Assembly (NCBI GenBank): GCA_036510225.1
Contig: DATCEH010000125.1
Coordinates: 1-64,000, forward strand
Length of the DNA stretch: 64,000 nt
Source of the DNA: Palsa-513 sp036510225
GTDB taxonomy: Bacteria > Actinomycetota > Thermoleophilia > Solirubrobacterales > Solirubrobacteraceae
Direction: 5' to 3'
Each line of letters opens with the position of its first letter. The stretch's first letter is position 1. This document shows positions 49,914 through 58,074 of the stretch, one piece after another. A program made the position numbers and the translations under genes. The notes under the pieces are model-generated. The model did no database searches. It had not been told where the DNA came from and saw only the letters and a list, made by a program, of their open reading frames with translations.

Positions 49914-51410
49914 GTGGGCACCGGCCCGTTCGACGTCCTCCCGCCGCCCGTCGCCCCGCACACCCTCCGCGGGCGCCTGAGGGGTTGGGTGCGGATCATC
50001 CCCGGCCTCACCCTGACCCGGTCGATCCGCAACCGCCTCGCCCTGCTCTTCTTCGCGATCACCGTCACCGCGATCGGCGGTGTCTATCTCTACGTGACCC
50101 CGTCGCTCGAGTCGAGCCTCCGCGGTCAGAAGGTCCGCAACCTCCAGGGGCTCGCGATCGCCGCCCGACCCGGCCTGACCGAGACGGTCGGCTCGACGAT
50201 CAACAAGACCGGCGTCGCCGACGCCGTCCGGGACGCCGCCGATCGGACCGGCGCCCACCTCACGCTGCTCGGGATCAGCTCCGGCACCGCCGGCCTCACC
50301 GCGTATCCGATCGACGACTCCGGCGACCAGCGCCAGGCCCCCGGAACGACGCCCCTCGCGATGAGCGCCGCCCGCCGGGGCACGCCGATCAGCGGGACGC
50401 TCCCGGGTTCGAGCGGACGAATCGGCGTCGTCGCCGTGCCGATCGACTTCGACGGGCGCGTCGCCGAGGTCGCCCTGTTCAGCGTCCCGCTCGACGACGT
50501 CCTGGCCAATGTCGCCCTGATCCGCCGCCGGGTCCTGATCGCCGGGCTGGTGGCTCTCGTCTTCGCCCTGCTCGCCGGCACACTCGTCGCCCGGGCCCTC
50601 AGCATCAGGGTCAAGCGACTCGAGCAGGCCGCCCGCCGCGTGGCCTCGGGCGACTTCAGCGGGCGCTTCCGGGTCGACTCCAAGGACGAGCTCGGCCAGC
50701 TGGCTGCCGCGCTCGACGAGATGCAGCACCAGCTCCAGGAGCTCGAGACCGCCCGCAAGCGCTTCATCGCCGTCGCCTCACACGAGCTGCGCACGCCGAT
50801 CTTCTCACTCGGCGGCTTCCTCGAGCTGATCCAGGACGAGGAGCTCGACGAGGAGACCAGACGCGCCTTCGTCGGCCAGGTTCGCGCCCAGGTCGACCGG
50901 CTCGGCAAGCTCGCGACCGGGCTGCTCGACCTCTCCCGCCTGGAGGCCGGCTCGGTCGAGATCGACCCGACGCCGACCGATCTCGGGATGCTCGCCCGGG
51001 CCGTCACCGGCGAGTTCATCCCCGCCCTGGCAGCCCACGGCTCGCAGCTCGAGCTCCGCGTCGGCCGGGAGCCCGTCCGCGCGACGTGCGATCCCGAGCG
51101 CGTCGCCCAGGTCCTGCGGATCCTGATCGACAACGCGATCACGCACACCCCTCCCGGGACGCCGATCGTCGTCAGCGCCGAGCGCCAGCCGCACGCCGAG
51201 GGGGCCTGGCTGGCCGTTCAAGACCACGGCCAGGGCATCCCTGACGGCTCGGCCGAGCGGATCTTCGACCCGTTCTTCACCTCCGACGGCGTCCAGGGCT
51301 CCGGCCTCGGCCTGGCGATCGCCCGCGAGCTCGCCGACCGGATGCGCGCCCAGCTCGACGTCGAGTCCGAGCCCGGAGCCACGACCTTCACGCTCGGGCT
51401 GCCTGTGTAG
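49914..51410 (+). CDS. Sensor histidine kinase
   Basis: 498 residues from a GTG at 49914, four bases after the regulator stop. Two membrane helices (about 40-62, LALLFFAITVTAIGGVYLYV, and about 205-228, VLIAGLVALVFALLAGTLVA) bound an extracytoplasmic sensor loop. HAMP domain about 228-282, then the H-box with the phosphorylated His in ASHELRTPIFSLGG, N-box ILIDNAITHTPPG, G1 VQDHGQGIP, F FDPFFT, and G2 GSGLGLAIARELADR. It is the partner of the preceding OmpR-type regulator and is complete. Confidence 0.96.
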   Translation: MGTGPFDVLPPPVAPHTLRGRLRGWVRIIPGLTLTRSIRNRLALLFFAITVTAIGGVYLYVTPSLESSLRGQKVRNLQGLAIAARPGLTETVGSTINKTGVADAVRDAADRTGAHLTLLGISSGTAGLTAYPIDDSGDQRQAPGTTPLAMSAARRGTPISGTLPGSSGRIGVVAVPIDFDGRVAEVALFSVPLDDVLANVALIRRRVLIAGLVALVFALLAGTLVARALSIRVKRLEQAARRVASGDFSGRFRVDSKDELGQLAAALDEMQHQLQELETARKRFIAVASHELRTPIFSLGGFLELIQDEELDEETRRAFVGQVRAQVDRLGKLATGLLDLSRLEAGSVEIDPTPTDLGMLARAVTGEFIPALAAHGSQLELRVGREPVRATCDPERVAQVLRILIDNAITHTPPGTPIVVSAERQPHAEGAWLAVQDHGQGIPDGSAERIFDPFFTSDGVQGSGLGLAIARELADRMRAQLDVESEPGATTFTLGLPV

Positions 51411-52077
51411 GCGCGTGTCGCCCGAGCCGCCCCGATCCCGACGAGCGGCGAGTCCGGCGACAGCCGACGCGTGCCCGAGTCGGCGATCTCCCCTGGGTCG
51501 TGGGGGTCAGGCCCCGTTCCGGGTGGTCTTCCGCGTGGCGATGCTCACGCGGGGGGCCGGCCCCGGCGAGCATGCCGTTTCGAGGACCATCGCTCCCCGG
51601 GCCCCGGAGGTCAGACGTGGCGGGCCCTGCACGGCGGTGGGTCGTGGAGCAGGGGACTCTCGGGTCGTGGAGCAGGGGACTCTCAAACGAAAGTAGTTGA
51701 CTGACTCAGGCAACCATTTCGCGATGAACGTCTCGGCATCCTCCTTGGCCGCCCGGGACGAGCCCGGTCGGTCAGATCCCACACCTCCGCATCCGCCGCC
51801 GCTCCGCACCCACTCCGCACCCGCACCGCCCCGGCACCGGCACGGCACCGGCACGGCACCGGCACGGCACCGGCACCGGCACCGGCGTGCAGCCGGCCGA
51901 GCGAGAAGGGCGGAGCCCGAGTGAGTCGCTCAGCGACTTTCAGGGGTGTCGCCGGCCCCTCCCCGGCTCGCGCTGGACCCGTCGACCCAGCCGGCGTGGC
52001 GCGGTTCGCCCAGGGTCGCCGGCTGTTGTCAGAAATGACCCGCGGACGACGGGCACGGTGCGCTAGGGTCAAGTGAG
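51411..52077. other. 667-base intergenic stretch, mostly dispersed repeat copy 4
   Basis: It contains the repeat (51495-51895) and about 180 bases before the GH65 gene. There is no supported gene; the short ORFs are GC artefacts of the repeat. Confidence 0.7.
51495..51895 (+). repeat. Dispersed repeat, copy 4 (longest), with 11-bp tandem tail
   Basis: The left part (from about 51495, GGTGGGGGTCAGGCCCCGTTCC-like, in pieces) matches copy 3. The block GGTCGTGGAGCAGGGGACTCTC occurs twice in a row (about 51636-51685). The hairpin has CGAAAGTAGTTG at 51688-51699, loop ACTGACTCAGG, and CAACCATTTCG at 51711-51721. The CCGGTCGGTCAGATCCCACACC block follows. The tail is four exact 11-bp CGGCACCGGCA units at 51832-51875. 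Confidence 0.82.
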
Positions 52078-54516
52078 GTGGATGAGCGCGCGCTAGCCTA
52101 CGACGGGTTCGATCCCGCGGAAGAGGGATTGCGAGAAGCGTTGACGTCTACCGGAAACGGCTACTTCTGCGCGCGGGGAACGGCCGAATGGGAGGACGCC
52201 GACGACGTCCACTACCCCGGCACCTACGCCCACGGCCTCTACAACCGGGAGACGACGATCATGGGCGGCCGCCCAGTCCTCAACGAGGACCTCGTCAACC
52301 TGCCGAACTGGCTGGTCCTGAAGCTCAAGATCGGCGGCGAGGACGCGATTCGCCTGGGCAACGTCGAGCTGCTCGACTACCGGCACGAGTACGACATCGG
52401 GACCGCCACGGTCTCCCGCGAGCTCCGCTTCCGTGACCGGGCCGGCCGCGACACGTCGCTCAAGAGCCGGCGCTTCGTGAGCATGGCCCACTCCCACCAG
52501 GCCGCGATCGAGTGGACGATCACCCCGGAGAACTGGTCCGGCCCGGTGGAGGTCGTCTCGGCCCTCGACGGGCGCGTGACCAACGGCGGCGTCGCCCGCT
52601 ACAACCAGCTCGAGGGGCGCCACCTCGACCCGGTCTCGCCGAGGACCTTCGGACCCGAGGTGATCGCCCTCCAGGTCGAGACGCGCCAGTCGAACATCTA
52701 CATCGCCCAGGCCGCGCGAACCCGCGTCTTCAGCGGCACCGAGCAGCGCGACGTCCGGCGGTCGCTCTACCAGATGGAGGACTACACCCAGCAGGTGCTC
52801 GGTTTCGAGGTCGCCGAGGACGTCCCCGTGCGGATCGAGAAGCTCGTCTCCTTCTACACCTCCCGCGACCGCGCGATCAACGAGCCGTTGACGAACGCCG
52901 GCAAGTCGGTCGTTCGGTACCCGAACTTCGCGGAGGCCCGCGCCCGCCACATCCGAGCCTGGGACGAGCTGTGGCGCTCGAGCGACGTCCACCTGCCAGG
53001 CCACGACCGCATCCAGCAGCTCCTGCGCCTGCACATCTCCCACATCCTCCAGGTCTGCTCGCTCCACACGGCCAACCACGACGCCGGCGTCCCGGCCCGA
53101 GGCCTCAACGGGGAGGCCTACCGCGGGCATGTGTTCTGGGACGAGCTCTACGTCTTTCGCTACCTGACGTCCCGCCTGCCGGAGATCACCCGCGAGCTGC
53201 TGATGTACCGCTACCGGCGCCTCGGCGAGGCCCGCGCGGCCGCACGAGAGGCCGGCTACACAGGCGCGATGTTCCCCTGGCAGAGCGGCAGCGACGGGAG
53301 CGAGGAGACCCAGATCGTCCACCTCAACCCGCTCTCGGGCCAGTGGGACCCCGACCTCAGCCACCGGCAACGGCACGTCAACGCGGCGATCTTCTACAAC
53401 GTCTGGCACTACCACGAGGCGACCGACGACCTCGACTTCCTACGCGATCACGGCGCCGAGATGATGCTGGAGATCGCCCGCTTCTGGGCGTCGATAGCCC
53501 ACTACAACCCCGACCGCGACCGCTACGAGATTCACGGCGTGATGGGCCCCGACGAGTTTCACGAGCGCTACCCCGGCGCCGAGGAGCCCGGGCTTCGCAA
53601 CAACGCCTACACCAACGTCATGGTCGCATGGATCTGCGAGCGCGCCGACGTCGTCCTCGGCCTGCTGAGCGAGCGCCGGCGGGACACGCTCCGAGCGAAG
53701 ATCGGCCTCACCGACGACGAGATCGCCCGCTGGGAGGAGATGAGCCGCAAGATGTACGTGCCGTTCCACGGTGACGGCATCATCAGCCAGTTCGAGGGGT
53801 ACGAGAACCTCCGCGAACTCGACTGGGACGCCTACCGCGAGACCCACGGCAACATCCAGCGGCTCGACCGGATCCTCCGCGCCGAGGGCGACCACCCCGA
53901 CCGGTACATGCTCGCCAAGCAGGCCGACACGACGCTGCTGTTCTTCCTCTTCACACCTGAGGAGATCGAGGCCCTGCTGGCGCGGCTGGGCTATGCCTGG
54001 GACCGCGACAGCACCCGCCGGAACGTCGAGTACTACGACCAGCGGACGTCACACGGCTCGACGTTGAGCTACGTCGCCCACGCCGGCGTGCTCGCACCGA
54101 TCGAGCCCGAGCACTCCTGGGAGCGCTTCCTGATCGCGCTGGAGAGCGACGTCGGCGACATCCAGGGCGGCACCACGAAGGAGGGGATCCACCTCGGCGT
54201 GATGGCCGGGACGATCGACCTGATCCAGCGGGCCTACACCGGTGCCCAGGTCCGCGACGGCGTGCTCTACTTCGCCCCGATGCTGACCGACAAGCTCGAA
54301 GGCCTGTCCTTCCCGATGCAGGTCCGCGGAACGCCGATCCGCGTGACGGTCGGCCAGGACGAGCTGACCGTGGTCATCACCGGCGGCTACAGCCGGCCGC
54401 TGCGGGTCGGGATCGGCGACGACGTGCGCGAGCTCGGCCCCGGCGAGCGTTGCACGTTCGCGCTCGGGGAACACCAGCCGGTCGGTCAGGAGAGCGACCC
54501 CGTGAGCGTTCGATGA
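52078..54516 (+). CDS. GH65 family disaccharide phosphorylase/hydrolase
   Basis: 812 residues from a GTG, the normal length. GH65 layout: an N-terminal beta-sandwich (about 1-260), helical linker, (alpha/alpha)6 barrel and small C-terminal sheet. The catalytic acid is Glu493 in GVMGPDEFHERYPG. The loop TSHGSTLSYVAHAG matches the phosphate-binding loop of maltose, trehalose and kojibiose phosphorylases, and NGEAYRGHVFWDELYV lines the sugar site. It probably splits an alpha-glucosyl disaccharide with phosphate to give beta-glucose-1-phosphate; the linkage specificity is not readable. There is no signal peptide, so it is cytosolic. The next gene, beta-phosphoglucomutase, completes the pathway (4-base overlap). 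Confidence 0.94.
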   Translation: MDERALAYDGFDPAEEGLREALTSTGNGYFCARGTAEWEDADDVHYPGTYAHGLYNRETTIMGGRPVLNEDLVNLPNWLVLKLKIGGEDAIRLGNVELLDYRHEYDIGTATVSRELRFRDRAGRDTSLKSRRFVSMAHSHQAAIEWTITPENWSGPVEVVSALDGRVTNGGVARYNQLEGRHLDPVSPRTFGPEVIALQVETRQSNIYIAQAARTRVFSGTEQRDVRRSLYQMEDYTQQVLGFEVAEDVPVRIEKLVSFYTSRDRAINEPLTNAGKSVVRYPNFAEARARHIRAWDELWRSSDVHLPGHDRIQQLLRLHISHILQVCSLHTANHDAGVPARGLNGEAYRGHVFWDELYVFRYLTSRLPEITRELLMYRYRRLGEARAAAREAGYTGAMFPWQSGSDGSEETQIVHLNPLSGQWDPDLSHRQRHVNAAIFYNVWHYHEATDDLDFLRDHGAEMMLEIARFWASIAHYNPDRDRYEIHGVMGPDEFHERYPGAEEPGLRNNAYTNVMVAWICERADVVLGLLSERRRDTLRAKIGLTDDEIARWEEMSRKMYVPFHGDGIISQFEGYENLRELDWDAYRETHGNIQRLDRILRAEGDHPDRYMLAKQADTTLLFFLFTPEEIEALLARLGYAWDRDSTRRNVEYYDQRTSHGSTLSYVAHAGVLAPIEPEHSWERFLIALESDVGDIQGGTTKEGIHLGVMAGTIDLIQRAYTGAQVRDGVLYFAPMLTDKLEGLSFPMQVRGTPIRVTVGQDELTVVITGGYSRPLRVGIGDDVRELGPGERCTFALGEHQPVGQESDPVSVR

Positions 54517-55310
54517 CACCGGCCGAGGGCTTTCGCGGAGGGATCTTCGACGTCGACGGCGTGCTCGTCGACTCGCCGCACGAGGCCGCCTGGCGCGACA
54601 CGTTCGCCGAGCTGATGGGCAACGAGTGGGCCGACATCCGCGACCAGACGAGCTGGACGCCTGACGCCTTCACGCCCGCGGTCTACCAGCAGGTCCTCTC
54701 CGGCAAGCCGCGGATCGACGGCGCCCGGGCCGCGCTCGAGCACTTCGGCGTGCCGGATCCCGACGGCGCCCGCGTCGAGCTGTACGCCGAGCGCAAGCAG
54801 GACATGGTCGTCAAGCTGATAGACGCCGGGAAGTTCTCGGCCTACCCCGACGCCCTGCGCTTCCTGCTCGCCGTCAAGGACGCCGGAATCCGCGTGGCGG
54901 CGGCATCCTCGTCAAAGAACGCCGGGCTCTTCCTCCGGCAGATCCGCCTCGACAGCTTCGCCGAGCAGGAGGGCCTGCACTACCCGTGGATCACGCCCGG
55001 GCTCACGCTCCTCGGGGCGTTCGACGCCGACACGTCCGGCCGGCACTTCGAGCACGGCAAGCCGCATCCGGACATCTTCCTCGCGGCCGCGGCCGAGCTC
55101 GACGTCGACCCGCAGGCGGCGTTCGTCGTCGAGGACGCCGTCTCCGGCATCCAGGCCGCCAAGGCCGGGCGGTTCGCCGGGCTCGGCGTCGCACGACACG
55201 ACGACGCGGCCGGCCTGACCCAGGCGCACGCCGACATCGTCGTCGCCACGCTCGACGAGATCGACGTCGCCGGGCTCACCGACGCACGTCTCGCCCGCCG
55301 GGCGAGGTGA
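54513..55310 (+). CDS. pgmB: Beta-phosphoglucomutase (HAD superfamily)
   Basis: 265 residues from an ATG overlapping the GH65 stop (ATGA). Motif I FDVDGVLVDSPHEAAW carries both Asp of the DxD pair, motif II is AAASSSKNAG, motif III Lys is HGKPHPDIFL, and motif IV is VVEDAVSGIQAAKAG. The VDSPHEAAW cap loop and the long SSSKNA segment match the beta-PGM group more than plain phosphatases. It converts beta-glucose-1-phosphate from the GH65 enzyme into glucose-6-phosphate. Cytosolic. Confidence 0.92.
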   Translation: MTPAEGFRGGIFDVDGVLVDSPHEAAWRDTFAELMGNEWADIRDQTSWTPDAFTPAVYQQVLSGKPRIDGARAALEHFGVPDPDGARVELYAERKQDMVVKLIDAGKFSAYPDALRFLLAVKDAGIRVAAASSSKNAGLFLRQIRLDSFAEQEGLHYPWITPGLTLLGAFDADTSGRHFEHGKPHPDIFLAAAAELDVDPQAAFVVEDAVSGIQAAKAGRFAGLGVARHDDAAGLTQAHADIVVATLDEIDVAGLTDARLARRAR

Positions 55311-55415
55311 CCGCCGCCGGCGCTCCGCGCGAACGCGGCCTGCGCCACGCGCGGAGCCTGTCGGCGCTGCCGCGGGCCTGATCCCCCGGCGCTCGTCTGT
55401 ATAGTCAGGCGTCGC

Positions 55416-55784
55416 TTGTCTTCGACCTCCCCCACATACGACCTCGTCCTGATGCTCGACCTCTCGGCGACCGACGACGTCCGCGCGAAGATCGTCGCCG
55501 ACTCCCGCGCTGCGGTCGAGGCCGGCGGAACGCTGATCGGCTACCACGACTGGGGCCAGCGGGCGATGACCTACGAGATCGACCATCGCAAGTCCGCCGA
55601 GTACCACCTGATCCAGTTTCACGCCACTCCCGACCTGCTCGCGTCGCTCGGGCGCACCCTGCGGATCACCGACGGCGTCATCCGTCACAGGATCATCAAG
55701 CTCGCGCCCGGCACTCCCGACGCACCCCGCCCGCCGGCCTCCGAGCCGGCGTCGCCGCGGTCCGCCGCACCAGCACACGCCTAG
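55416..55784 (+). CDS. rpsF: 30S ribosomal protein S6
   Basis: 122 residues from a TTG start. S6 features: YDLVLMLDLSATDD, then GGTLIGYHDWGQRAMTYEI and YHLIQFHATPDLLASLGRTL with the RITDGVIRHRIIKL end. The last 25 residues are a Pro/Ala/Ser tail beyond the usual ~95. Binds 16S rRNA with S18. First gene of the conserved rpsF-ssb-rpsR-rplI cluster. Confidence 0.95.
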   Translation: MSSTSPTYDLVLMLDLSATDDVRAKIVADSRAAVEAGGTLIGYHDWGQRAMTYEIDHRKSAEYHLIQFHATPDLLASLGRTLRITDGVIRHRIIKLAPGTPDAPRPPASEPASPRSAAPAHA

Positions 55785-55950
55785 CCGTCTCCGGGCCGGG
55801 CCCACCCGCCTGACCTCGCCCGGGCGCAGCCGTTTCCCGCAAAACGCGGGGCCGCTCGACATGTACCGGCCGAGCGCCGCTCTACAGTGGGTGATGACCC
55901 GACAGAGAGCGAATGCCCGCCCCGCGGGGGTGGAACCCGAAAGGAGCACC

Positions 55951-56433
55951 TTGGCCGCCAGCAACCTGAACGTCGTCGTGATCACCGGAAACCTGACCGC
56001 CGATCCCGAGCTGCGATCGCTCCCGAGCGGGACTTCGGTCTGCAAGCTCCGTGTCGCCGTCAACACCCGGCGTAAGAACGGGTCGACCGGCGACTGGGAG
56101 GACAAGCCCAACTTCTTCGACGTCACCGTGTGGGGCGCCCAGGGCGAGAACTGCGCCCGCTTCCTCAGCAAGGGCAGGCCCGTCGGCGTCCAGGGACGCC
56201 TCGAATGGCGGGAGTGGGAGAGCCAGGAGGGGCAGAAGCGCCAAGCAGTCGATATCATTGCCGATTCCGTCCAGTTCCTCGGCGGTCGCGACGACGCTGC
56301 CCAGGGCAACGGCTTCGGGACATCCGGGATGGGCGCCAGCGCCAGGAGCGACGTTCCAGTCGATGATCGGGACTTCCAGACGGCTCCGAGCAGTGTGGGC
56401 GCAGGCGTAGGCGACGACGATATTCCGTTCTAG
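55951..56433 (+). CDS. ssb: Single-stranded DNA-binding protein
   Basis: 160 residues. A TTG at 55951 with AAGGAG four bases upstream is chosen; the frame is open to 55861 but the extra residues do not resemble SSB. OB fold: LNVVVITGNLTADPELRSLP, NFFDVTVWGAQGENCARFLSKGR (in parts), GRLEWREWES. A Gly/Ser-rich linker leads to the acidic tip DDDIPF, which recruits partner proteins. Coats ssDNA in replication and repair. It lies between rpsF and rpsR, as is standard. Confidence 0.96.
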   Translation: MAASNLNVVVITGNLTADPELRSLPSGTSVCKLRVAVNTRRKNGSTGDWEDKPNFFDVTVWGAQGENCARFLSKGRPVGVQGRLEWREWESQEGQKRQAVDIIADSVQFLGGRDDAAQGNGFGTSGMGASARSDVPVDDRDFQTAPSSVGAGVGDDDIPF

Positions 56434-56450
56434 AGACTGCGAAGGATCAG

Positions 56451-56783
56451 ATGGCAAAGAGCCGTGGTGGACGGGCCAAGCCGGCCCGCAGGCGTGACAA
56501 GAAGGGCGGCACCGGCAGCGGCCGGCGCAAGCCCTGCAACCATTGTCGCGAGAAGATCGAGCAGGTCGACTACAAGGACGTCGTCGCCCTGCGGAAGTTC
56601 ATCTCCGAGAAGGGCAAGATCCGCTCCCGCCGGATCACCGGCGCCTGCCGGCGCCATCAGAGCCAGATCGCCCGCGCGGTCAAGCGGGCCCGCGAGCTGG
56701 CCCTGCTCCCGTACGTGAACGAGGGCGCCCAGGAGACGCCCGAGCGCGGGGGTCGTCGCGATCGCGGCGACCGTGACCGGTAA
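56451..56783 (+). CDS. rpsR: 30S ribosomal protein S18
   Basis: 110 residues, about 30 longer than typical through basic ends. The core has CNHCREKIEQVDYKDVV, LRKFISEKGKIRSRRITGAC and RHQSQIARAVKRARELALLP. The CxxC and the later Cys make this the zinc-binding (C+) form of S18. The N-terminus is Lys/Arg/Gly-rich and the C-terminus ends in RGGRRDRGDRDR. The stop overlaps the rplI start. Confidence 0.95.
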   Translation: MAKSRGGRAKPARRRDKKGGTGSGRRKPCNHCREKIEQVDYKDVVALRKFISEKGKIRSRRITGACRRHQSQIARAVKRARELALLPYVNEGAQETPERGGRRDRGDRDR

Positions 56784-57235
56784 TGCCCCAGGCGATCCTG
56801 CTTGCCGACGTTGACACGCTGGGCCAGCGCGGCCAGGTCATCGACGTATCGAAGGGCTACCTGCGGAACTTCCTGATCCCCCGGAAGCTGGCTCAGCCGG
56901 CCACGGCCGGTTCGATCGCGGCCGCCGCTCAGCGGACGGCAGCTGCCGAGCGGGCTCAGCGGGCGGCGATCGCGCGGGCTGGCGAGGATGCCGCGCTGCT
57001 CTCGAAGACGGTCCTCACGATCACCCAGCAGGCCGGCGACGACGGCCGCCTGTTCGGCTCGGTCACCAACCAGGACATCGCCGACGCGGTCCGCGAGGCC
57101 CGGGGCCTGCGGATCGACAAGCGCAAGGTCCACCTCGAGGAACCGATCAAGAACGTCGGCACCCACATGGTCGTGGTCGAGGTCGCCGACGGCGTGACCG
57201 CGACGATCAAGACGATCGTCACCGCCAGCCGCTAG
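56783..57235 (+). CDS. rplI: 50S ribosomal protein L9
   Basis: 150 residues, the family length. N-terminal AILLADVDTLGQRGQVIDVSKGY (in parts) and LRNFLIPRKLA, a long connecting helix (about 45-80), and a C-terminal domain with LFGSVTNQDIADAV and KVHLEEPIKNVGTH. Binds 23S rRNA at the base of the L1 stalk. Its ATG overlaps the rpsR stop (TAATG). Confidence 0.97.
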   Translation: MPQAILLADVDTLGQRGQVIDVSKGYLRNFLIPRKLAQPATAGSIAAAAQRTAAAERAQRAAIARAGEDAALLSKTVLTITQQAGDDGRLFGSVTNQDIADAVREARGLRIDKRKVHLEEPIKNVGTHMVVVEVADGVTATIKTIVTASR

Positions 57236-57248
57236 ACGAGACGTCTAG
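57232..57248 (+). terminator. Hairpin overlapping the rplI stop
   Basis: CTAGACG-AGA-CGTCTAG, a perfect 7-bp stem that includes the rplI TAG. There is no U-run. It could end the rpsF-rplI transcript. Confidence 0.4.
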
Positions 57249-57318
57249 AAGGCGGGCGCCGGAGTCGCCGGTCGGCCGGGACGCTTCAGGCCGGACGAGG
57301 TCCGCGTCGAACCGCGGT

Positions 57319-57903
57319 TCAGGCCTGTCTCGGCGGGACGACGGTCGGGTTGCGGATCTCGATCGGCTCGGCCTCGTCGAGTCGGGTCGCGAAGTAGTCG
57401 CCGGGCTCGATCCGGCCGAGCGCGACAAGCACGAGCCGGAGGATGCCCTGGTGGCCGACAAGCACCGGGCAGTCGTGGCCGGCGATCGCATCCGAGGTCG
57501 CGCTCCGCGCCCGGTCGAGCGCGTCGCCGAGCGCCTCCATGCCCGGCAGAGGCGAACCATACGGATCGGTCCGCCAGGCTTCGAAACGCTCGCCGAAGCG
57601 CGCCCGCGCGGCCGACCGATCGAGGCCTTCGATCGGTCCGTAGTCGACCTCGATCAGGCGCGGCTCGACCACGAACGCCGCGCCGGTCGCGCCGGCGATC
57701 GCCCTGCCCGTCTCCTGGGCGCGGATCAGCGGGCTTGAGTAGATCGCGTCGACTCCGGTCCCGGCGAGCCGCTCGCCTGCCAGGCGGGCCTGGTCGGATC
57801 CGGTCGCGGTCAGCGGGATGTCGGCCCGACCGGAATAGATCATCCGCGCCGAGCGGTCGGTCTGGCCGTGGCGGACGAGGTAGACGCGGGCGGCCGGGCT
57901 CAC
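57319..57903 (-). CDS. Histidine phosphatase family protein (phosphoglycerate-mutase-like)
   Basis: 194 residues from the GTG at 57903; the open frame further upstream is antisense to dnaB. Catalytic RHG in VYLVRHGQTDRS, second Arg in YSSPLIRAQETGRAI, catalytic acid near EVDYGPIEGL, and the late His in VLVGHQGILRLVL. It could be a cofactor-dependent mutase-like phosphatase acting on a small phosphoester (CobC/GpmB-like); the substrate is unknown. It is inserted between rplI and dnaB on the opposite strand, interrupting an otherwise conserved gene order. Confidence 0.9.
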   Translation of the reverse strand: MSPAARVYLVRHGQTDRSARMIYSGRADIPLTATGSDQARLAGERLAGTGVDAIYSSPLIRAQETGRAIAGATGAAFVVEPRLIEVDYGPIEGLDRSAARARFGERFEAWRTDPYGSPLPGMEALGDALDRARSATSDAIAGHDCPVLVGHQGILRLVLVALGRIEPGDYFATRLDEAEPIEIRNPTVVPPRQA

Positions 57904-58074
57904 CCGCGAAAGACTACGAGGCCCGGCCGACCGGAGTCCGCCGGCGCCGCCGGGACCCCCAGCCGGGCGCCTGATCCGCGGCGTCATCCGGCCGGCGCGC
58001 GATCCTTCATTCATGCGGAGATTGCGGCAACGCCACCACGGCCCGGGAGGCCGCGACCTAGGATCGGGAGCTCG

